Below, piece by piece: positions 19,068 through 29,317 of a stretch of 32,551 bases of DNA. The position numbers and the translations under genes are program-made. Where the stretch lies: positions 1 through 32,551 of the forward strand of contig JAWQRM010000071.1 of assembly GCA_033557675.1 (NCBI GenBank). Reading direction: 5' to 3'. The notes under the pieces are model-generated. The model saw only the letters and a list, made by a program, of their open reading frames with translations, ran no database searches and was not told the DNA's origin. Source of the DNA: Coptodactyla brooksi. Its lineage: Eukaryota; Arthropoda; Insecta; Coleoptera; Scarabaeidae. Positions within the stretch are counted from its first letter, which is position 1. Every line of letters begins with the position of its first letter.

Positions 19068-20049
19068 ACATCTCTTAATATCCAAATGACATTGGTGCTT
19101 AAATCAACTTCGATGATGGACGGTCGTGTAACATAATGAGGTATTATGAATCCGTTCCGATTGGAGATTAATGTGACGTGAAAAATGTAACGTTCGAATC
19201 AAATTTTCGCTATCCTTTCAAGGTTGTAGCAATTTTGTTCTGGTGTTAAACGATCCAAAATTATGCATCCGCTGATTAAGCGCATTATCCATTTAGCGAA
19301 CAATTTTGACTCTCGCGTGTACGTGGAGTTTTAGCAGTATTTCAGCAACTTAGAAAGTATACGACATCTAGTTAAATACTGACATGCTACGGAAAACCAA
19401 CAACGGCCATTGCAGACGCAGCCCGAGCCCTTAATTTATGTATTCCGAACCTTTAAAATCTGTAGGTAGTCACCTGTGGTGCCGATGCGTGGTCACGACT
19501 CCGTGTACGGCAGATTCCCACCTCCGTCTCCCTCCTTTTACCCTCGTCTTATGCCTTATTCATGGAGCACCGAACATTTATCAAGGCAAGCCGAGCCTTC
19601 GCCTCACTGTGTCCGCAATTTTCTTAATTGGCTTTACATCTACGTGTACACACTACATATATAAATAGTAAATGTAAGGGAAGGGGATATGTAATGCTGC
19701 GTAGCGGAACGTTTTCTTTCTTTTTTTGGCTATTTTAATCACGTTTCAGCTCTAATCTCCTCCTAGAAGTTGGGTAGATTTAATTACCCCTAAAAGAAAT
19801 TGCTCCGATACCTCAGCAAACCGATTCTCCCAATCCAATTTCTACTAACGCCCAGAGAGAAAACTTTAACTTGTTCTCTCCCACTAAATAGAAAAGTAAA
19901 TCGCACGTTAAGTGCTTTATAAAAGATTAATTAGTTGAGTGCGAAAAAGGGTGGTAAACACTCGAGCATATGCTTCCCGTTCCTTCCTTCATTTTGAACG
20001 CTGAGCTTAAGAGGCACGAAACCGTACTGTAATTGCAAATATGGTCCGG

Positions 20050-20067
20050 TGACGTCACGCTTTGATC
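20050..20067 (+). promoter_or_regulatory. CRE palindrome and adjacent TCF-type site
   Basis: TGACGTCA (20050-20057) is the full CRE/ATF palindrome. It is followed at once by GCTTTGATC (20059-20067), an exact fit to the TCF/Pangolin consensus SCTTTGATS. The pair lies about 310 bases before the predicted acceptor of the fz2 coding exon. A half CRE, ACGTCA, recurs at about 20095-20100. Function is inferred from motif identity only. Confidence 0.4.
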
Positions 20068-20360
20068 TATCTGCTTCGAGTCTCGGAGGGAAGGACGTCA
20101 ATTACGTAGAGACCCCTCCGTATTTCTCGACCCTATTACCGCCCTGTAAACCCCTCCTGTATTAGTGGGTGCAACAGAGTGCATAGAAATGCAGTTATAG
20201 GATGTCGAAGGATGTTTAACTTGAGGGTGTTTTGAGATGTGCTTCTAGGGGCGGCTCTCCTCCCCTAAGAGAACGTGATTTCCTACGTTATAACACTGTT
20301 TCCATTTTGATTACTCACTTCTTCGAATACGTCGGAATAAATTGAGATAATAGCATTTTT

Positions 20361-20375
20361 TTTCGATTGTTACAG
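20361..20375 (+). promoter_or_regulatory. predicted 3' splice site before fz2 coding exon
   Basis: A T-rich tract (about 20355-20370) ends in TTACAG at 20370-20375, a good insect acceptor. It lies 113 bases upstream of the fz2 start codon, so the leader is probably spliced from one or more upstream non-coding exons that I cannot place. Confidence 0.55.
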
Positions 20376-20488
20376 ATCGCCATGTCACGAAGAGTCATTA
20401 AACGACGGTAGTCCAGCAGGCAGATCCAGAAGAGGTTATTTTCCTGCAGCGTAAATGTCATTTGGACGATTATAAGAAGTAGAAAAAT
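20376..20488 (+). other. fz2 5' leader with two upstream ORFs
   Basis: Two short upstream ORFs precede the coding start: ATG at 20382 with nine codons and TAG at 20409-20411, and ATG at 20455 with six codons and TAA at 20473-20475. Both end before the main ATG. They would be expected to lower or condition translation of the receptor if the leader begins at the predicted acceptor. Confidence 0.5.
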
Positions 20489-22345
20489 ATGATGCTGTCC
20501 ACGAGTTTCCGGTTACTCGTGGTGCTGCTCTTAGTGCTAACGAACAGTCGGTTTAGTGCGTCTAGTAACTCGATAGTGTCCTCATTGCATTCCGATCCCG
20601 ATCTAGAAGGAAAATGCGAGCCGATCTCGATACCAATGTGCATGCACATCGGCTACAATTACACGCGAATGCCCAATGAGTTAAATCACGATAATCAAGA
20701 AGAAGCTGGCTTGGAGGTTCACCAATTTTGGCCTTTGGTAGAAATCAAATGTTCGCCCGACCTGAAGTTTTTCCTGTGCTCGATGTACGCGCCAATCTGC
20801 TTAAAAGATTATTCGAAACGACTACCGCCGTGCCGCGGTTTATGCAAAAGGGCCAGAGAAGGGTGTGAACCCATTATGCAACAGTATGGCTTCAAGTGGC
20901 CGGATAGAATGGAGTGCGAACAATTCCCTGTGTTCGGCGCATCGCCCGAGAATCTCTGTATGGATGAAAATAAAGACGACAGCCCTCAAACGACGCAAAA
21001 GTCTACAACGCCGCGCGCAAAACACCCCAAACGTTGCAAGGATCCAAAAAACTGCCCAGACACCCCAGGGGAAAGAAGATTAAGCAAGGACTGCACGTGC
21101 CAGTGCAAAACACCACTGATCCCACTGGGGAAAGACTCCGTCCTGTACAACAGAAGCGTCGCCGTCGGAAGCGTCTTAAATTGTGCCCACCCTTGCCAGG
21201 AGACGTTCTTCAACACAGACGAAAAAGAGTTCGCGGCCGTCTGGATCACGCTGTGGTCGGCACTCTGCGCGGCATCAACCTTAATGACACTCACCACCTT
21301 CCTAATAGAGACGGAACGGTTTAAGTACCCCGAGAGGCCGATCGTCTTTTTATCCGCCTGCTACTTTCTCGTGTCAGTTGGATACCTGATACGCGTCGGA
21401 GTCGGGCACAACGAAGTGGCGTGTGACGGAAACATAATCCGTTACTCATCGACCGGTCCCAATATGTGCACCTTAGTCTTCTTGCTGGTGTACTTCTTCG
21501 GAATGGCCTCATCAATATGGTGGGTGGTTCTATCATTCACGTGGTTCCTCGCTGCCGGACTAAAATGGGGCAACGAAGCGATTGCCAGTTACGCACAGTA
21601 CTTTCATTTTGCTGCATGGTTAATTCCTACGGTACAAACGGTTTCGGTACTATTATCTGGAGCGGTCGACGGCGACCCCGTTGCAGGAATTTGTCACGTC
21701 GGAAATATGAATATGGATAATTTGAAAACGTTCGTCCTCGCACCACTGTTCGCCTATTTACTAGTCGGTTTCAGTTTCCTCCTGGCGGGATTCGTATCCT
21801 TATTCAGAATTAGATCTGTTATTAAGAAACAAGGTGGAACTGGAGCAGGTGTTAAAGCGGATAAACTCGAAAAGTTGATGATCAGAATCGGTATCTTCAG
21901 CGTACTTTACATGGTACCGGCCACGATAGTAATAGGATGCTACCTCTACGAACATACGTACCACGACGAGTGGTTATCGTCCCTAACCTGCAATTGTCCA
22001 ACCATAGTTACCAATAACAAACTACGTTCTAAACCACTTTACTCCGTACTTATGCTCAAATACTTCATGGCACTGGCGGTCGGGATAACATCGGGAGTTT
22101 GGATCTGGTCGGGAAAAACCTTGGACTCCTGGAGAAGATTATGGCGAAGGCTCTTCGGAGGGCCAGACATGTCCGGCGCAGGGGCAGTTTTAATCAAAAC
22201 TAGACCGGGGAAGCCCCCACCGCAATACTTAGTTGCCGGTCCAGGTAGCGCGTCCTTACTGGCTCCGACCGGCAGCGTAGCGTCCGCCAGCCAGCACCAC
22301 TTGCACCACCACGTTCTCAAACAGCCACCTCTGAGTCACGTATGA
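20489..22345 (+). CDS. fz2: Frizzled-2 class Wnt receptor
   Basis: This intact 618-residue frame encodes a seven-transmembrane Wnt receptor of the plasma membrane. The signal peptide is residues 1-25. The cysteine-rich Wnt-binding domain has all ten cysteines (43, 51, 88, 97, 104, 115, 119, 126, 143, 157) and the diagnostic EEAGLEVHQFWPLVEIKC. NYT at 57 is an N-glycosylation site. A linker with further cysteines precedes seven hydrophobic segments at about 249-272, 284-304, 327-351, 368-390, 413-438, 464-486 and 515-540. The Dishevelled-binding KTxxxW is KTLDSW at 543-548. The tail is His/Pro/Gly-rich and ends LSHV, a class I PDZ ligand like that of the Fz5/8 group. The cysteine-rich domain resembles Drosophila Frizzled-2 and vertebrate Fz5/8, not Drosophila Frizzled-1. 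The coding region is a single exon. The start is the first of two adjacent ATGs, and the second would cost one residue. Confidence 0.96.
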   Translation: MMLSTSFRLLVVLLLVLTNSRFSASSNSIVSSLHSDPDLEGKCEPISIPMCMHIGYNYTRMPNELNHDNQEEAGLEVHQFWPLVEIKCSPDLKFFLCSMYAPICLKDYSKRLPPCRGLCKRAREGCEPIMQQYGFKWPDRMECEQFPVFGASPENLCMDENKDDSPQTTQKSTTPRAKHPKRCKDPKNCPDTPGERRLSKDCTCQCKTPLIPLGKDSVLYNRSVAVGSVLNCAHPCQETFFNTDEKEFAAVWITLWSALCAASTLMTLTTFLIETERFKYPERPIVFLSACYFLVSVGYLIRVGVGHNEVACDGNIIRYSSTGPNMCTLVFLLVYFFGMASSIWWVVLSFTWFLAAGLKWGNEAIASYAQYFHFAAWLIPTVQTVSVLLSGAVDGDPVAGICHVGNMNMDNLKTFVLAPLFAYLLVGFSFLLAGFVSLFRIRSVIKKQGGTGAGVKADKLEKLMIRIGIFSVLYMVPATIVIGCYLYEHTYHDEWLSSLTCNCPTIVTNNKLRSKPLYSVLMLKYFMALAVGITSGVWIWSGKTLDSWRRLWRRLFGGPDMSGAGAVLIKTRPGKPPPQYLVAGPGSASLLAPTGSVASASQHHLHHHVLKQPPLSHV

Positions 22346-23425
22346 CAGGTGGGCGATGGGGCCACTCCGGTCGTCGTCGCACATCCAGGACCGGGCTCTG
22401 GTCCTTCGTTGAGCAATTACGGGCCCATTTGAGTGACCGCCATGTTGGCCCCTCGCCAATCGGTCACAGCTCTCTAGTCTCAGTGCCACAAATAGTTTTT
22501 CGTTTGAACACAATAAACACGATTCAAAAACGACGTGTATTTGTTAAGAAAAAGAGTTTGTTTTTTTTTCACGGTCTATTATTAAGGCGCGGTACTATTT
22601 TTATTTATTATTCTTATCGACTTGAATTGTGATCACTATATAATATAATATTCATAAAAAAGGAGAAGAAAATGTAGTAGGCGCTGCATACTCAAAGTGC
22701 GTAGTAAGTTCCGTTTTGTAAGAATAATAATAATGATAACGGCATTTTTGAAGGCTAAAACTGCCATATTTCCACGTAAAATTATATTTAAAATTAACAT
22801 ATCTTTATCGGTCATTTATTATTTTTTGTATCAAAAGCTAAACTAAGTAATTGGAAAATCAATGTGAGATTTATATACGTAATTACTCATAAGTGGAATC
22901 TAAAAGTAAACCTTTTAAAAAAATAATAAGGGGAACTATTCGAAATGAATTGATGTGATTTCTGTCATAAAAATAAGAGTGAATCTGAACGTGTGACCGT
23001 TTATTGCGAAAACTAATGCAATAATGCAACGTCGTTCAAAATTATTCCCACGGCTATTATCGTATGCAAGCTATAGCCACGAATTGTGCCATATTTATTT
23101 TATGACGTGTAAAAAATAGGGACCATGCATTCGACCACAATACGGTTGCATTATGGCATTTAACTGTGCGGGAGTTTAATGTTCGCGTGTGTTTGTATAA
23201 AATGGTAATAATATATTATATATTCTTATAGTAGACACCCTACTTAGTTTGTAAGTTTTTATATGAAATAGATCCCGATCATTAATCTTTTTGTACTTAC
23301 TATGTATTTATACGTACCCCTCCTCATATTGTAAATATTCACCATATTTATTACGACAGTAAATAAAACTGAAAAGATAAATCGTGTAAAGAAAATAAAT
23401 AAACTAAATGGATTGGCTATGTTTA
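22346..23425 (+). other. fz2 3' untranslated region and polyadenylation signals
   Basis: AT-rich sequence follows the stop. AATAAA occurs early at 22512-22517 and as a cluster at 23362-23367, 23394-23399 and 23398-23403, followed by GT-rich sequence. A 3' end near 23420 is therefore likely, with a possible short form near 22535. A Pumilio-type UGUAAAUA lies at 23330-23337, near the end of the long form. No coding frame of note is present. Confidence 0.6.
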
Positions 23426-23938
23426 TGGTAGTCAGTGATTATTTGTATCCAAATATATAGCGTAACGAGAGAATAAAAAAATAGGTTTAGCGACATATCA
23501 ACGTTTTTATTACTACACCCATTGACGCGTGCGTATCGTTCGAATTACATTTCGCTTCATTTTGACAAAAATGGTACAAGAATTAAATTATTTGTATCGT
23601 GGAGAATCAAAATAATATGTTTACTTGCCTGCTTTTGTACAGGTATTAACAATAAAACTATACAATAAATATAACAAATAAAAGAATTTTTGTAGCACAA
23701 AAAAACTGAAATCTTTTGTATATTATTTCTATAACCCATATGTACAGCAAAATATTTGTAATTGCGTGTATAGTAGTTTTTAGCTATTGTAATTGTCTGT
23801 ATGCTTCAACAATGTATACGAATTTAATTATATTTTATTGTTTAAATTATGTAATGAGCTTTATTACCCTCTTTGTTCGCAAAAAAAAAACAAAAAACTA
23901 TGTACAGAAAAGCATTTGGCAGTGGTAAGTATGATGTA
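23426..23938. other. stretch with no recognised gene
   Basis: The sequence is AT-rich, with open frames up to about 70 codons on both strands that show no motif. I see nothing assignable. Confidence 0.4.
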
Positions 23939-24100
23939 GATTTGAATAGTTTACTATGCTACCTTGTATTGCGTTAGTTTACTATGTTATATCATTTTTC
24001 AGATTTATTTTAAAATGTTTAGATAGCGTACATGTTATATATTATTTAAACATTTTAAAATAAATATGAAAAATCGTGTAACAGTAAACTATTCAAATAT
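23939..24100. repeat. hairpin-forming inverted repeat (MITE-like)
   Basis: The outer arms TTTGAATAGTTTACT (from 23941) and AGTAAACTATTCAAA (to about 24098) match perfectly. The inner arms ATTTATTTTAAAATGTTTA and TAAACATTTTAAAATAAAT match perfectly around a loop of about 25 bases, with intervening partial pairing. The left arm carries an extra ~28-base segment in which TAGTTTACTATG is duplicated. It could be a miniature transposon or a hairpin RNA source. No target duplication was identified. Confidence 0.65.
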
Positions 24101-24269
24101 ACGTTTAGTTGATCACGTAAACAGACTTATTTGTGTACTTCAACGATTATGTTATAAAGTAAGCATTATAAGGTAAGTAATATTTCACTTACAATCATCA
24201 CTCAGTTTTATTTAACCGTTTCGTCCCTCAACACAAATAATCTCTTTTTTCCAAAATACCTTGAAGAAT

Positions 24270-25430
24270 TTAGTTACTTTGGAGTCAAATAACATAAATT
24301 TCCAAAAAAGTAATAGGAGCTTCCAACAGATAAATCATCGCTTGATAAATATTTATTTTTGGAATGGTGCATTATTAATAATAAAATGAACTGTTTGGTG
24401 TGGTACACACAAAAACAGTTTTTACACTGAGGAACATTCGTTGCAAATAGTTTTCGTACGTTTTTGTCGATTTTCCCCCACACATGGTGTACATCGTTTC
24501 TCGTTTCACCCTCTACCGAAAGATGAAAAGGTGTTGGACCAAACTGCTCCTTTTTCTAGATGATGGACCTCTATTTGGTGGTGGTATTGATGTTGTTCTT
24601 AAACCTTCATCAATCAGCATAGAAATGCAATTTTCTCCACTACGTCTCAAATCATTATAGATGATCCATGTATTTACTACAGACATTGTGAGACATGCAT
24701 AAAACACATTTTAATGAAGACTCTCCTAGTTGTAGTTTGCTCTTTATGAGAGGTATATTTTTGCGATTACTCATACATGTACCCAACGCTGGGCAATTTA
24801 TTGTCTAGCAAACGAATGATAGTAAAAAATCTTTCAAAACAAAGTACTACATCTTTGATTTTAATTGTTGAAGCCAGTGATTTTACTATTCGTTTTCCAA
24901 TCATCTGTAATTGATTTGAAGTACCTGGCCTGGTAGATTCTTTACCAGAATATCCATTTAAATTGTATGTATATCCCGCTTGAGCATTACAACGAAGCCG
25001 TAATTTTATTCCTCTCTTCGTTGGTTTCATAGGCATGTATTGTTTTAGTGATGAGCACCCTTTGAATTTCGTCATTGATTCATCAATGCTCTGGTGCACT
25101 GTTTTCACGATACTTAGAATACGTATATTTCAGACATGATAATTTTTTAATTCTTAACTTACTAAGTTCGTCCACATAATAAGTTTTTGACGCATAAGGT
25201 GTTTTCTCCGGAGCAAAAAGCTCCGTTTTTGGCTCTAGTAATGTTTCAGTTAAAGAAGTTTATTGTATGATATTATAAACATACATCTGAACAATTTTAG
25301 TATTTCACCTTTATCTGTTTTCTTTACCTTACTCCTATTCTTATTATGCAGCACAAGACGTGGGTTAGTATAATCAGCTATTTTTATGTAAAGTGATAAA
25401 CTCATTAATAAACCGGGGACGTACAGTTAA
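24270..25430 (-). pseudogene. piggyBac-type transposase relic 2
   Basis: This is a minus-strand relic of a second piggyBac lineage. Read from 25430: DKGEILKLFRCMFIISYNKL near 25300, PEKTPYASKTYYVDEL near 25210, HQSIDESMTKFKG near 25090 with the first catalytic Asp at 25082-25084, and LKQYMPMKPTKRGIKLRLRC near 25040. Then come YTYNLNGYSGKE near 24960, KDVVLCFERFF near 24850, where the second catalytic Asp appears as Glu, SVVNTWIIYNDL near 24690, and a C-terminal Cys-rich zinc-finger remnant CGKIDKNVRKLF then CKNCFCVYHTK near 24480-24400. The third catalytic Asp region could not be found. The order and spacing match the family, but frameshifts and stops make it inactive. It is distinct in sequence from the relic at 2.2-3.6 kb. 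Confidence 0.82.
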
Positions 25431-27555
25431 TTTATTTCTTGTGGCCTTTTGACGTCGTCTGAGATGATATGCGTGGTATTTTTGTTTGCACTAATATAAA
25501 CTAATATATATACTCTTGCTTATTGCAATCCTCAATATCCAGCATTATCGCTTGTTGATGATGGATTTGGTGCAACTGCGACCTGTGCATCTGTGGTAAT
25601 TCCATCGTTTCGGAACAAATACTTTTATTAACATATTCACGATGCTATCGTTCTAGGAATCGCACAGTATACACATCGGCGGCATATAGATCAGTATATC
25701 AAGAGCTGTTTAAAAAGAAGATGACAGCATGAACACAATAATTATTGTGTATTTGGTAAAATTCGTAAACCGGTGCTGTTGCCACCAGCAGGTGGCAGAA
25801 ACAGCAAAAGAGACAGAATCAGAGCAAAATACCAAACAACAATAAAATATAAAAAATTACAAAGCCATATCAAGAGGAAACTGCATTTGACATGACATTT
25901 CAGAATGCTTCAAACAGATCAATGCCTACTTCCTCAAGAATCCTAAGTAGTATTACTACTGTTATTAAAGGGTGAGTTAACAATATGACCCCTATTAAGA
26001 AAAAAGACTTATTTTGTTCGATATCTCTAAAAACGGCTGTGGTTCGTAGGTTTTAAAGTTTACCCTCCTATCTGTTCTACAAGTTGAACTGTTGTTAATT
26101 GCTGTTAAGGGATATTACCCCTTTCAAGCATTTTCGCTCTTATTATAAGTGGCTTATGTAAAGCTCTTAAACATAACGCCCAAATTAGTACAGTGACAAT
26201 ACAGCACACTACTATATTTATCCATCGTTTCGACATTATCCAAAAAAATATTTCTCAACCCAACCCCACCGGTTAACAAACAAGCAATTAACATCAAATT
26301 CAATGGTAATTAAGACATCCATAGTCAATAATTTAAAAAGTATATGCAGGCTTCAATTGATAGTAAATAGATGTTTTGGAGAAGTTGCTTTTCGTTAACG
26401 TTGATTAAAAAAATCAATTCATATACCGTACGGGAAAATCTTTCTTGTCTCATACGATATTTACATAACACTCCCACCACCATTTCCTAGTGCTTCCTAG
26501 TACTTAGTAAAACGTCTGATGTTGTGGGAGGATGTATTCATACATGCCATGTCTGGTTGACATCGTCTTACACACACTTATTTTTTAACTATTATACTAT
26601 CAATAAATGTTTATTCATCTCTTTTCGAACGTTTAAGTTCCACGGATAAACAAAAACTTCTTTCTTACTAAAACAAAAGGTCACCTTCTTCATGTAATTT
26701 TTTCTACGTATAATTTCTTCCAAGCGTAATTTTCGTCGTGTATTTCTTTCCTGTGTAATTCTATCCTGACACAATTTATCCATATTCATAACGACGTGTT
26801 CACTTTTATGTTACTCTCTTATACATCCGTGTGACGATGTGTTTGCCAATACATTGCGTTACAGCGTGTGAAACATTCTTATTTGTCTCTTGTTAACAGT
26901 GTTGAAAGTAAGGTATAATTCACTTTAATTAGTGTAATAAGTGTTGTTAATTAAAGGTAAAGTATTATTAGATATTAGTTACGGTGAAATGGGAAATTAT
27001 CATCATTGTTGTAAGAGTTATTTATTCATCTCACGGTTATTGTAACAATTTAAAGAATATTAATCAAAGTACAGCATAGTTAAAACAGCTTGCCAAGAAT
27101 GCTACCCAAGCTATCTAAACTACCGATCTTAGAATCTTAGAATAGTATAAACTAGTAAGTTGACATATAACGCCCAATTATATTTTCCATCGTTACGATA
27201 CCACTTATCCAATTACATCGATTTGAAAGTTTAATTCTGTTGTGATCTATTACGGCATTCGTGTAAAATTTAGAAACAATACTTTCACGATATTGATTCG
27301 TCTGGTAAGTGGTTTTGGGTACACTTTTGAAGAAAGTTTCTTACTGCTAACCGTTTCAAAGGAATATCTGTTGACAGAATTCCTTCGCGTAGGTGTTGGA
27401 TAAACATACGGGCATCTATACAAGCTGGTGAAAGTTCTATAATGTTCTATTAATGCCTACTTAAAGTACTGTTTAATGTTCCATTTTTGAGGGGATGTTA
27501 AAATTCAAAATTAAGGCAATTAAACAAATACAGTGTATATAATTATTACAATGCA
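25431..27555. other. stretch with no recognised gene
   Basis: 25431-25740 may hold the decayed N-terminus of the adjacent piggyBac relic. A short inverted repeat TGCCACC/GGTGGCA (25780-25786 with 25791-25797) includes an E-box-like CAGGTG. A weakly repeated motif ATAACGCCCAA is followed at some distance by CCATCGTT at about 26178 and 27170, possibly the ends of an old element about 1 kb long. A minus-strand frame of 65 codons (26592-26789), rich in Arg/Lys/Glu, has no recognised domain. Confidence 0.4.
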
Positions 27556-28315
27556 ATAGTTGTAAGTGTTAGTTGAATTTTAACCAGCCAGCTTCATTCT
27601 AAACCGAATATGCATTACATATTCTGATAGCTGACATTGCAAAGTTTATGTGTGAAAATATTTTATTCGGTTTTGTGCAATTGTTTTCTTTTTGTGTCTT
27701 ATGAAACATGGAGAATCAAAAACAGCATTTTCGGCATATTTTGCCTTTTTATTACAAAAGAGGTAAAACTGCCGCTCAAGCGAGAAAGAAATTAGTCGAT
27801 ATATATGGTGAAGATGTATTGACAGAATGCCAGTGTCAAAATTGGTTTATAAATTTTTTTGCGAAAGTTTGCAAAATATTTTTGAAGCTTGAAAATTTTC
27901 TCATCAACTGGACAAATTGTATGATTCACTCAAACAGAAAAGGCCAAAATTGATCGATAGAAAGGTTATAGTGTTTCACCAAGATAATGCGAGAACGCAC
28001 ACCAGTTTGGTAACTCGCCAAAAGCTTTTACTTGGCATGTACTGCTATACCTATCATATTCTTCAGATCTGGCACCTTCCGATTATTACTTGTTTCCGTC
28101 TCTACAAATCTATTTGGATAGCAATACCTTTACTTCCAATGAAGCCTCCAAAAATGACTTGGATCAGTTTTTTGGCAAAATGGCAAAATGGCAAAAGTTT
28201 TTGGACCAAAATGGTGAATATGTAATTACATAAAATATTTGTACTCTCTAAGTAGAGTGCCTTTCATTTTCACCAAAAAACAAAAAAAAAACAAATTACT
28301 TTCCGAACAACCTGA
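27556..28315 (+). mobile_element. mariner deletion derivative, left terminal repeat missing
   Basis: The 5'UTR from about 27556 (GTAAGTGTTAGTTGAATTTT) through the transposase to the right terminal repeat (TTACTTTCCGAACAACCTGA, ending 28315, TA next) belongs to the same mariner group as 1-223 and 6843-9048. The left terminal repeat, about 35 bases, is absent and is replaced by unrelated sequence. The element is about 0.76 kb, short because of the internal deletion shared by the group. Confidence 0.85.
27708..28229 (+). pseudogene. mariner transposase relic, internally deleted
   Basis: This is the best-preserved N-terminus of the group: ATG at 27708, then MENQKQHFRHILPFYYKRGK, AAQARKKLVDIYGEDVLTEC and QCQNWF, the mariner helix-turn-helix. 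After about 45 codons it passes into AT-rich sequence with repeated FAK/KIF-like residues and rejoins the catalytic half at VIVFHQDNARTHTSLVTRQK (second catalytic Asp, about 27975). The SPDLAPSDY motif is frameshifted (LQIWHLPIIT in one frame), and the end, near 28200-28229, is GPKW-like. About 500 bases of coding sequence, including the first catalytic Asp, are missing. Confidence 0.85.
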
Positions 28316-28491
28316 TATCAGCAAATCTAAATAATTGGATTTGCTGTGGACGTAACTCACCCAGGCACCGCTAGGGCGCAAACTATTAACCTTAACATAA
28401 AATACCCAAACGATGTCTTCTTCATTTTTAAAGCTTTATAGATGACACTTTCCTGACCTGCTAGGTTTTGAATAAAACGTATCATCGATAC
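28316..28491. other. short spacer with no recognised feature
   Basis: This lies between the end of the plus-strand mariner and the inverted duplication. I see nothing assignable. Confidence 0.4.
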
Positions 28492-28738
28492 AAAATGACT
28501 TGAAAATGAACTGATTCAGTTTTTTGCCAGCAAGGATTAGAAGTTTTATGAGCGTAAAACTTTCTGCCAGAAAGATGGCAAAAACATATTAGATATTCTG
28601 CCAGACATATTCTGCCAGAAAGATGGCAAAAACACCATTTTGGTCCAACACTTTTTACCGTCTTTCTGGAAGTAGCATGATTCCACGCTCATAAAACTTC
28701 TGATCCTTGCTAGCAAAAAAAATGATCCAAGCCATTCT
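28492..28738. repeat. inverted duplication of mariner 3' sequence with a 24-bp direct repeat
   Basis: 28492-28588 is mariner 3'-coding sequence on the plus strand (GCCAGCAAGGATTAGAAG, TTTTATGAGCG). 28640-28738 is the same segment on the minus strand. Between them, TTCTGCCAGAAAGATGGCAA and four further bases (28562-28585) is repeated exactly at 28610-28633, with a further partial copy at 28596-28605. This is a palindromic rearrangement junction, not a normal transposon end. Confidence 0.8.
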
Positions 28739-29227
28739 TAACGGCTTCGTTTGAAGTAAAGGTTGTGCCGTCCAAAAAAATTTGTAGAGACCGAAACAAA
28801 TAATATATCGGAAGGTGTCCGGTGATAGGTGTGGTAGTATATTACATCCAAGCTGTAAAAGCTTTTGGGGAGTTACCAAACTGGTATGCGGTCTCGCATT
28901 ATCTTGGTGGAATACTATACCTTTTCTATTGATTAATTCTGACCTTTTTGTTTGAGTGAATCATGCAATTTGTCATGTTGATGACAGTATGCTTTAGAAT
29001 TGATCGTCGTATGTTCCCAAAACTTTTGAAAAGAGCACCCAAAAATGTTTCAAGCTTGCAAAAAAATTTTGCTAAAAATTTTGCAAACCTGTTTTGACAC
29101 TGGCATTCTGTCAATACAGCTTCTCAATACGTATCGACTAATTTTTTTCTCGCTTGAGCGGAATTTTTACCTTTTTTGTAATAAAAAAAAGTAAAATATG
29201 CCGAAAATGCTGTTTTTGATTCTCCAT
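28626..29227 (-). pseudogene. mariner transposase relic, minus strand
   Basis: The start codon is at 29227-29225 (MENQKQHFRHIL). It is followed after frameshifts by MTECQCQNRFAKFLAKFF and then a stretch with GNIRRSILKHTVINMTN, seen also in the plus-strand copy. The catalytic half reads TPQKLLQLGCNILPHLSPDT near 28870, FYERGIMLLPERR near 28690 and VGPKW near 28645. Part of the second catalytic motif is damaged (YSIPPR for the HQDNA region). It carries the same internal deletion as its relatives and is inactive. Confidence 0.82.
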
Positions 29228-29317
29228 GTTTCATACGGCACCGAAAGAAAACAATTGCACAGAGCCGAACAAAATATTTTCATACATAAACTTTGCATTG
29301 TCAGCTGTCAGAATATT

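Larger units (their letters stand above)
18410..20370. other. upstream region of fz2, no assigned gene
   Basis: This is largely non-repetitive sequence between the last transposon fragment and the Frizzled gene. It contains one unassigned minus-strand frame (18750-19067), GC-richer stretches at 19440-19620 and 19980-20270, a TATA-like TATATAAATA at about 19658-19667, and the TCF/CRE cluster at 20050-20067. It probably holds regulatory or intronic sequence of the Frizzled gene, because a splice acceptor follows at 20375. That role is an inference. Confidence 0.45.

Noticed and set aside
20840..22513. Several open frames on both strands overlapping the Frizzled coding region
   Set aside because: They are shadows of the fz2 frame: they lack motifs and the fz2 frame has full domain support.
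22342..22632. 96-codon plus-strand frame overlapping the fz2 stop codon
   Set aside because: It has no recognised domain, overlaps the receptor frame by a few bases in another phase, and lies where a 3'UTR is expected.
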